Source of the DNA: Micrococcaceae bacterium Sec5.7
GTDB taxonomy: Bacteria; Actinomycetota; Actinomycetes; Actinomycetales; Micrococcaceae
Length of the DNA stretch: 64,000 nucleotides
Assembly (NCBI GenBank): GCA_039636785.1
Contig: CP144170.1
Span: forward strand, 31,401 to 95,400
Direction of reading: 5' to 3'
In this document: piece by piece, positions 52,620-59,900 of the stretch
How positions within the stretch are numbered: position 1 is the stretch's first letter
Layout of the letters: each line of letters starts with the position of its first letter
Made by a program: the position numbers and the translations under genes
The notes under the pieces: model-generated
Databases searched by the model: none
Told to the model about the DNA's origin: nothing
What the model saw: only the letters and a program-made list of their open reading frames with translations

Positions 52620-53043
52620 CGGCGGACGCTCCTAAATATTCGTGGTGGACCTGCAAGGAGCTTATCGAACTCCTCCGACACTTCGATGCGACAGGCGCCC
52701 GTAAGCCGGTCCGCCACCGGCCGCTATTCAGTCCTGGCACGTGGCGGGAAGCCCTGGGAGGATGATCCGGTAACCGTGCGGGCTCTCGCTGCAATGCTCA
52801 GGGACTTCCGAGCAGACTGTGACACACCAACTGCGGACCGCTAGTGCGGAACGGGACCGCTTACCTGGCCGAGCTGGTGATCACTCTGGCCACGGGCCCT
52901 GTTCATCGCCCTCGATGACCTCGCCCGAGCCGCCGGGACCGACACAGGGCAGCTAGCTGTTGGACAGGGCGGAACTCAGGGCGCTCAGTGAGGGCCGGTA
53001 GGCCACCGTTTGGCTCCGGTGAAAGTCGCTCTGGCCCTTGCAT
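52620..53043. other. 424-bp intergenic stretch
   Basis: It lies between the start of the OLD-type gene and the end of the next leftward gene. One plus-strand frame (KPWEDDPVTVRALAAMLRDF) has a helical look but no start or family. I see no gene I can support. Confidence 0.35.
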
Positions 53044-54276
53044 TCACGAAGATGCCGCCGGCGAATGCCCTGGGGCAGCTTTCTGCATGGCGTCCTTCAC
53101 CCGGCCTATTACTTGTTCAAGTCGATAACCCGGGTGCACCTCGATGAGTACACAGCCGTACTGTCTGCAGATGTCTAGCTTTCGTGCGTCTCGTTCCTGC
53201 TGAAGCTCGAAGGCTTTGGCGCCGCCGAAGTACTCGACGGGGTTTGAATGCTGTGCCCCCTGGTACTCGATCCCGATGCTGTAATCGGGGAGATAAATAT
53301 CGAGGCTCTGTGGGGCGAGCCAACCTGGACGGGCCTGGTGCACCACTCGTTCCTCTGGGAATGCCGCCTGCACCTGGCGCAGGAGTGCCATCTCCGACAC
53401 CCATCCCTCCCCGACTCGGGGAATTTCAGCACCGTCTCGAGCAACGTTTTCGGCTTCCCGGGTGAGAGCCCGACACCGAGCGAAAAGGAGCGCAAAAAGG
53501 AGACTCCACGAGACCCAGGGGGCGGGCCAATCAATTGGCTCCTCATACCCCGGCCATACCTGGAATGCTCCGGGCGGTTCTCGTAACGTGCTACTCCCAC
53601 GCGCTTCCGCGAGGAGAGCCCTTACATGGTCACCCGTGAAGCGCTGCACGACCTCATCTTCGACGCCGGCCGCCACTTCGTTCACTGATCTGTCGGCAGT
53701 CACCCGACTCCAGAAGTCCTCTACGAGGCTGACGCCATGAGCGGCGTGGAAGTCATCGAGCCGCGCCTGAAGCGCGTGGAAAATCGCCTCCAGGTGCCCA
53801 ATGCCCTTCCTGGTGATTCCGTACTCCGCCCACCTAAATACTTGCATTGCTGTCAGCGGAGGGTGGCCGAGATGCGCCGAGAGTGTCAGGTGGTGTGACG
53901 GACTAACCTGGTCGCCGAGCGCGGCGTAACCGGAAGCGAAGTCGCCCTCAAGAAAATAGAAATCAGCCAGCGCGGACTCCGCATAAAGAGGTCGGTCAGC
54001 GCCACGGTATGCACTCACCAAAGACTCCAGCGTGCGCCTGGCCCCAATCGGATTCGTCCGACGCTCGTCCAATAGCTCGTATAGCAACATCGACCCGTAC
54101 CCCGACTGTCCCTGCACGTCCACCGGGTCGCCGGCGAGCAGCGACGGGAGGAAGGTGCGGCGGTAGAACGACTTCTGCAGCCGGTTCATCTCCGGTCGTT
54201 CCAAGCCAGAGTAGAACTTCGGCACTCGACGCGGTGCTTTTGGGGTGGCTGAGGCCCCGGCTCTGTCTTGTTCCAT
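53044..54276 (-). CDS. Protein with TerB-N-like region and Vsr-like nuclease domain
   Basis: From the ATG the product has 410 residues. The N-terminal third (KFYSGLERPEMNRLQKSFYR ... GYGSMLLYELLDERR) is reminiscent of TerB-N domains, which sense or couple stress signals. The C-terminal 90 residues, LDIYLPDYSIGIEYQGAQHS ... ERDARKLDICRQYGCVLIEV, match the Vsr/PD-(D/E)XK-like fold: Asp, Glu-x-Gln-Gly-x-Gln-His and a later Lys. It could nick or cut DNA. An upstream in-frame GTG (54300) is possible. Confidence 0.6.
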   Translation of the reverse strand: MEQDRAGASATPKAPRRVPKFYSGLERPEMNRLQKSFYRRTFLPSLLAGDPVDVQGQSGYGSMLLYELLDERRTNPIGARRTLESLVSAYRGADRPLYAESALADFYFLEGDFASGYAALGDQVSPSHHLTLSAHLGHPPLTAMQVFRWAEYGITRKGIGHLEAIFHALQARLDDFHAAHGVSLVEDFWSRVTADRSVNEVAAGVEDEVVQRFTGDHVRALLAEARGSSTLREPPGAFQVWPGYEEPIDWPAPWVSWSLLFALLFARCRALTREAENVARDGAEIPRVGEGWVSEMALLRQVQAAFPEERVVHQARPGWLAPQSLDIYLPDYSIGIEYQGAQHSNPVEYFGGAKAFELQQERDARKLDICRQYGCVLIEVHPGYRLEQVIGRVKDAMQKAAPGHSPAASS

Positions 54277-54383
54277 GGCCCCATCTTCTACGAGAGTCAC
54301 TCACGCCGCCTGGATTACTCCAATGAAAAGTGAGCGAAGCACTTGCCGCCGGCCACCAGGGCAGCCACATGCGGCGGCGAGCC

Positions 54384-55859
54384 TCATTCCGCCTTCCCTC
54401 TTCCGGTCATAGGGAGGAAGACCCTGTCGAACGTCTCGTCAATCAGCTGGTTCTCGGTTTTGTCGAAGTCGGGAAGTACCTCGGCGAGGGATTTTGACAG
54501 CATCCACGTATTCAGGACGTCGTCCTGGACGATGGCAAGAAGGGCAGTTCCTACCTGGGATGGTGAAAGCACCGCCAGCATTTCGATGTCCCGAAGGGAC
54601 ACGGTAAGTACAGGCAGGCCTGGATCCTTGATGGTCATCCTGACGGCGCGATCGTTCGCGTGATAGAAGGGTTCGGCAGTGACTACAAGCCCGATCAGGG
54701 GGCGGCCAGAGGGTATCGCAGCGTATGCCGTATTGCCCGTTCGGATTTCGGCTGCATTGTTCGCAAGCTGACGGTAGGCCTTGCTTATGGTTTCGTTGGC
54801 CTCCTGGAGACCTATAAGCGTGCCCGCTCTGGCCCCCAGTTTCATTTGTGCTGATTTACACTCGATCAATATCGTGGCCTGCGGTGTGATGAGGAACCAG
54901 TCGGAGGAATCGATGCCGCCGACACCTTTCTTATTCCATCGGAATTCCTGGAAGACAGTGTGTTCTCCCGTGTGCTGGAGCTGCCGGCCTGTGTAGGCCG
55001 CGACTCGCGCGCCCATGATTGCTCCGAAGTTCTTATCCGCCCAGAGCCGCATTCCGCGGTAGTAGAGGTTTTGGGGCGCCATCGCCCGAAGGAGAAACTG
55101 TGGCTGCGGCGCATATCTGAGTCCGTCGCCGATATCCATGAGAGGCGTTTTGATCAGGGGATTGTAGGCGTAGCGCTGATAGGCCGGCGGAAGCTCGGGC
55201 GCGGATCTACCGTCTGCACGTGCTTCAGCTATGGTGGCCGTCAGTTTGTCCATAACGGCACGGGCTACCGCTGCTGCAGGGACCATCTCTCCGAGCGCTT
55301 GGTACGCGTCGGAGGCGAGCCACTGGGGATCGAAGTGTCCTCCATTTTTCATGACGCCGACTGCGATCATGAAGGATACTGCCAGGGCATCCTCGATGGA
55401 TCCGCCGAGAAGTTCTGTCCAGTCCACGCTGCCCGGCCAGCCTTCCGTGCCCGGCGTGTCCACCCATAAGAGGTAGGCACGTGCCAACTCCTCCTTAATG
55501 GGTACCTGATACGGGATCTGTTCGTAAACGTAGCCCCCCAGTACCGATAAGTAACTGAAATCAGGATGGTCTTCCTTCTCATCGTGTGAGATTGAGAACA
55601 GATTCCGCATACGAGTCACGGCGCGATCGTCCACTGGCTTGCCGCGGTGATCGTTGCTGTAGAGAACACAGTCACGGGCCATGGCTGCATAAATCCACGG
55701 TGGAAAACCGGCCGGCCAACTCTTGTCCCACTGCATGGCGATGTCTTTTTCGTCTGCCGCTCTGGCTGCGATGGCTGGAATCAGATCTCGGGGAGAATGC
55801 CTGCGCACCGCCTGCCTGAAGTCTGCATATGGAGGATATCTCCGCGCGCTGCCACTCAT
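54384..55859 (-). CDS. PD-(D/E)XK nuclease-like protein
   Basis: The 491-residue product is mainly helical in its first 300 residues. It then has a restriction-nuclease-like core: SSDWFLITPQATILIECKSAQMKL, with Asp, Glu-Cys-Lys and the preceding Glu of VFQEFRW. No close family is recognised. It lies 107 bases upstream of the TerB-N/Vsr-like gene in the same direction. The two, with the OLD nuclease, form a row of putative DNA-acting proteins that looks like a defence cluster. Confidence 0.6.
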   Translation of the reverse strand: MSGSARRYPPYADFRQAVRRHSPRDLIPAIAARAADEKDIAMQWDKSWPAGFPPWIYAAMARDCVLYSNDHRGKPVDDRAVTRMRNLFSISHDEKEDHPDFSYLSVLGGYVYEQIPYQVPIKEELARAYLLWVDTPGTEGWPGSVDWTELLGGSIEDALAVSFMIAVGVMKNGGHFDPQWLASDAYQALGEMVPAAAVARAVMDKLTATIAEARADGRSAPELPPAYQRYAYNPLIKTPLMDIGDGLRYAPQPQFLLRAMAPQNLYYRGMRLWADKNFGAIMGARVAAYTGRQLQHTGEHTVFQEFRWNKKGVGGIDSSDWFLITPQATILIECKSAQMKLGARAGTLIGLQEANETISKAYRQLANNAAEIRTGNTAYAAIPSGRPLIGLVVTAEPFYHANDRAVRMTIKDPGLPVLTVSLRDIEMLAVLSPSQVGTALLAIVQDDVLNTWMLSKSLAEVLPDFDKTENQLIDETFDRVFLPMTGRGKAE

Positions 55860-56100
55860 GCCACCAACTTACTTGACGCCAATCCTTGCTGGGCGAAAGG
55901 TGCCAGCACTCTGCCAGTCAGAGTCCTGAATCCAGATATCCGGCGGACCTTTTCTGAGCAGCACCCCTTGCATCCCTGCAACCATGGGGATTTCCACGTC
56001 CTTTGATCAAAACCATCAAAAGTGGATGGCCGCCCCCTGCCCTGGGCGATTCGATCCATCGCCATCCAATTAGGGGCACTTTTCATCCAGTTTCCACCGG

Positions 56101-56262
56101 TGTCCCACCTTTTCTTTTCCCGAGGGTGGGACACGGCAGATGGCTCTGACCTGCTAAAACTCCAATCCAGGCAGTTCGGGATATCCGGGGGTGGGACAGC
56201 GTTAAAGCGCTCTGAACTGCGGAAACGTTGTTCTTTGGTCATTTTGTCCCACCTGTCCCACC
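56101..56262. repeat. Iteron-like TGTCCCACC repeats
   Basis: TGTCCCACC occurs at 56101, 56245 and 56254, and its reverse complement GGTGGGACA at 56125 and 56190, all exact. The last two direct copies stand head to tail. A near-match (CAGGTGGGCA) follows at about 56338. Clustered 9-base sites close to replication genes suggest Rep-protein or regulator binding. Confidence 0.65.
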
Positions 56263-56282
56263 TTTTGAAAAACAGGTGTTCC

Positions 56283-56320
56283 GTATGTGCGCGCTTGCGT
56301 GCGCGCGCGTGCGCGCGCGA
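56283..56320. repeat. Alternating purine-pyrimidine (GC-rich) tract
   Basis: A run of nearly perfect GC/GT alternation (GCGTGCGCGCGCGTGCGCGC at its core) lies between the iteron-like repeats and the promoter motif. Such tracts can adopt Z-DNA under negative supercoiling. Confidence 0.6.
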
Positions 56321-56366
56321 GGCTCCTTTTGTCAAGACAGGTGGGCAAAAAGAATTTTGAGGATGT

Positions 56367-56401
56367 CTGTCCGGTTTCGTCCGTCCGGGTCCCCTCTTGT
56401 T
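56367..56401 (+). promoter_or_regulatory. Conserved gapped promoter motif, replication block
   Basis: CTGTCCGGTTT, 13 bases, CCCCTCTTGTT, with boxes identical to the T4SS copy. The first possible start downstream is TTG at 56437 (35 bases); the better-supported ATG at 56511 is 109 bases away. Confidence 0.72.
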
Positions 56402-56510
56402 GGTAGACCATTCCTACTGGAGAGAGATTAGAGACCTTGACCACGATTAACGCCACGCCGAGGCTGTTGGGCTCCAAGATCTTGAAGCATGATCGCAGTA
56501 CGTTGGAGCC

Positions 56511-56741
56511 ATGGCTAAAGATAAGCGCTACTACGGGGATCGGAAATGCATCAGCGCCCGGGTGCCTGATGAGTATCACTCAGTCTTTGAAGCACTCGCT
56601 GCCCAGGAAAACCTTTCTGTGGGCACTTGGGCCGTCAAGAAGCTCTTTGAAGTCTCAGACCTCCCTGTTCCTGATTTCGTTGAAAAGCAGGCTCAGAAGA
56701 ACCGCAGCGCCCAAGGGGGTCAGTCCTCGACAGCCGCTTAA
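56511..56741 (+). CDS. Small putative DNA-binding protein
   Basis: The 76-residue product has a strand-helix-helix outline (KCISARVPDEYHSVFEALAA QENLSVGTW, given as two blocks), like small ribbon-helix-helix proteins. The C-terminus is Gln/Ser-rich. GGAG precedes the ATG. A 13-bp hairpin directly follows the stop, so it is a single-gene transcript ahead of the big replication gene. It may bind the iteron-like region, but this is only suggested by place and size. Confidence 0.6.
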   Translation: MAKDKRYYGDRKCISARVPDEYHSVFEALAAQENLSVGTWAVKKLFEVSDLPVPDFVEKQAQKNRSAQGGQSSTAA

Positions 56742-56744
56742 AAC

Positions 56745-56777
56745 AAGAACAGCCGCCCTGCGAAGGCAGCTGTTCTT
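56745..56777 (+). terminator. Hairpin after the small DNA-binding gene
   Basis: AAGAACAGCCGCC pairs with GGCAGCTGTTCTT with one mismatch across 13 positions; the loop is 7 bases. Confidence 0.75.
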
Positions 56778-56950
56778 CAATCCTAAAGACCTGAGCTCTG
56801 ACGCCAATCAAGTTCTCAGATCGATATTTGCTATTAGAAGGACCCCCCAGGAGGAGGCCTTGGTATTGCTATGAGTATAGCCAACATGATTCATGTTGCG
56901 CGAGAAATCTCCGCCCGCGTGTCTAGCGACTTTCGGGGCGGGGTTCCCGC

Positions 56951-59900
56951 GTGACATCAATGACTCCTGCCCCAGTCTCCAGATCATCCCTGGACCGGGT
57001 AATTGCTGCGCTTGAAAACCGGGGCTACCCGATCAAGCGAAGCGATCGCTTTATGACCCTGTGCCCCTGCCACGCTGACCGCACCCCCTCGATGCATGTC
57101 ACTTGGGAAGATGGCAAGGTCATGCTGTTCTGCTTCAGCTGCAGCAATTCAGGGTCCGCCACCTTCGAGGACCTTGCACGCGGTATTGGCCTTGAGCCAT
57201 CAGATCTTTTCGATGAGCCGCTTCCGCCGCGTGATTCCCGACCCAACGCCTCCGTGACCAAGAAGCCGGTGGAACGGCGCAAACCACTCCCACAGATCCT
57301 GCCATCGGCCGATGACTCGAACGGTGCGCTGCAACCCCGCCATCGTTTCGAGACCACCGCGACTTATGACTACGTCGATGCTGAGGGGAATCTCGTTCAG
57401 CAGGTCATCCGTGAGGAATGCAAGGTCAAGGCGCATCCCTCGAAGCGCTTCAAGCAGCACTTCGTTGACACCGCTACCGGTGAGATCGTCAATCAAAAGC
57501 CCGCTGGCTTCGTCCCGGTCCCCTACAACCTTCCTGCGGTCCTGGCAGCCGTGCAGGCCGGAAAGACCATCTATTTGGTGGAAGGGGAAAAAGACGCTGA
57601 TACCGCGGCCGCTCACAAGCTGGTGGCCACGACCAACGCCCAGGGCGCCGGCGTCTTTCCCAAAGAACTTGCCATGTGGCTCCTTGGCTACCGTGAAAAC
57701 GGCGAGGCGCTGCAGACGAAGGTCCGCGTCGTCGCTGACCGGGATCTCGCCGGCTACCGTCGAGCCGCGAACCTTTACCAGGTACTCACTGATATCGGGG
57801 TCAAACCGACCATCGTTCTCCCCGCCACCAAAGACCCTAAATCCGATCTCACCGATCACTTTGAAGCCGGATACGGTACCGGAGATTTCATCCCGACGTC
57901 GCTGCAGACCGTCCAACTCCTGGCCCAGCTCGAAGACATCCGCCAGGCTCTCAAGCACGTCGACGCTGCCTGCGAGCAAAGCGAAGCGCGATTCCGTCTC
58001 GCTCTGGACACATCCGACGAGACAACCCAGGAAGAAGAAAAAAGCGCCGCTGAATCCTGGGCAAAGGAAGGGTCCCGTCGGCTCAGCAGTATCCGTGAAC
58101 TTGCTGACATCGGTGGCGAGGTAAACGCCGATGACGCACAGCTGGTCACCGCCATTGGTGAAGTCCGTGACCAGGCCTTCGCCAGAGTAAATGACACTTA
58201 CACCACCCTTGGCCTAAAAGCCCCCGCCTCTGTCCTGGACCGTCAGGGCGGCGAAGTCGTTCCCTTCGCAAAGCCGACCGGCCCCGTTGTGGCCCCAGGC
58301 GTCTACGCCGACGATCCTGCCCCCCACGTCCCCAACACGACCGTTACCTACCGGGTCAGGCGCGGCGAAACCGTGAAGGTCACCGAGAAGTTCTCCGAAG
58401 ACGAAGGCGTGAAGTACCGCTACGACAGCGTCATGAACTGCTGGGCCGAGGTGATCGATCAGTTCGTCGAAGACGACGGCCTCGAATCAGAGTTCTCCCG
58501 CCCGTCCTTGGGCATGAGAGTGAAGTTCCGCCGGTGGCGCCGCGACGAAAACCAGCGCCCCATCAGGCTGCCGGACGGTTCCTTCGAAATCGAAGAGCAG
58601 ATCGTCACCTGGACGGCCGACACCATCCAGAAGGGGAAATGGGCAGAAGAGATCCCCTGGTACGGCGCAGCTGCCCTGGCCTCAACCAGCCGGCGTGGCA
58701 AGGACGCAGCCTTTGACGGAATTCTCAAGGCCGTCCAGGGACCAGCCCAAAAGACCGCGAAATACACCTCCACAGGATGGAGGGAGACCCCCGATGGTCG
58801 AATCTTCATCCATGCCGGCGGGGCCATCAGCGCAACCGGTCCCGTAGAAGCAGACGTCGCTCTGCCTGACGCGATGGCCGTATACCGGATGCCTGACCCC
58901 ACGACCGACGCCGGACGCCTCCGCGAAGCCTGGATGGAAGGCGTCAAGCCGCTGCTCAAGGACATTCCGGCCCGGATCGTCTACCCGATGCTCGGCTTCG
59001 TTTTTGAGTCCGTTTTCGCCGACAGAATGAAAGTCACCCTCCACTTCCAAGGTGGTCGATCGTCCTACAAGACAGCCTGCGCCAATATCGGTATGCAGTT
59101 CTTTGCCCCGGGGATCCACTTCGGCAACAAGCGCGAGGTTGTCTCAGGTGCCAACTCGGGCGGAACCGCCCTGGGTATTCTTCGCACCGCCGCAATCTGC
59201 GCCAACATGCCCGTCCTGGTCGATGACTTCGCCCCTGACGGCGATCCTAAACGCGCTCAAAAGAAGCTGGGCGACGTCGCTCGCATCAACTACAACGGTT
59301 CCCTGCGCGCCGTCGGAACAGTCAACGGCGGTGTTCGCAATGACCGGCCACTGAATACCGGGTTGATCACCACCGGCGAGCTGGGTCCGGACGACTCGGC
59401 CGAAACCCGGTTGCTGACACTGCTGCTCTCGCCAGGTGACATCCAAAACGCACAGGATCTGTTTCCCCGGCTGGAACACACCGTGGCCCGCCGAGGCCGT
59501 GCCCTTCTGGGTTCATCGCTGATCCAGTACCTAGCAGAAACCTTGGACGAGGAAATTGCCGAGCGCGCGCACTGGCAGGACCACCGCGGAGAACCAGGGA
59601 ACCCTTACGACTTCTGGGTGGAACAGATCCGCAAGCTCCCTCATGATTCCAGCTTGGAAGGCCGCTTCTCAGATTCGGCCCAGTGGTGCTCCCACGGGAT
59701 CCGATTGATGCTGCGCATGATGGTCACCCGCGGGGCTCTCAGCCAGGAAGAAGCCACCAACATCCTCGCCCGGGCTGACCAGGGAATCCTGGAAGCTCTG
59801 GCCTTGCAGAACGATGTGGCCGGCGACTCCGGACACCGCCTGATCAACTACCTCAAGGACGCCATCGCCTCTAACGAAGCGCACCTGAGCAATGCCGACG

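Larger units (their letters stand above)
55860..56510. other. Non-coding regulatory region, candidate replication origin
   Basis: The 651 bases between the nuclease-like gene and the small gene of the replication block hold five TGTCCCACC/GGTGGGACA words, an alternating purine-pyrimidine tract and one copy of the gapped promoter motif. A TTG-started frame at 56437 could be a leader peptide or an alternative first gene, but it overlaps the better gene at 56511. Confidence 0.5.

Noticed and set aside
56437..56874. TTG-started 145-codon frame 35 bases after the promoter motif
   Set aside because: It overlaps the better-supported gene at 56511-56741 in another frame, runs through that gene's terminator hairpin, and has no domain. 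A short leader peptide cannot be excluded.
57200..57979. Long open frame antisense to the replication gene, and similar long antisense frames at 13746-14552, 19470-20003 and 59144-59479
   Set aside because: They lie wholly inside genes with clear domains, have no family features, and arise from high-GC third-position bias.
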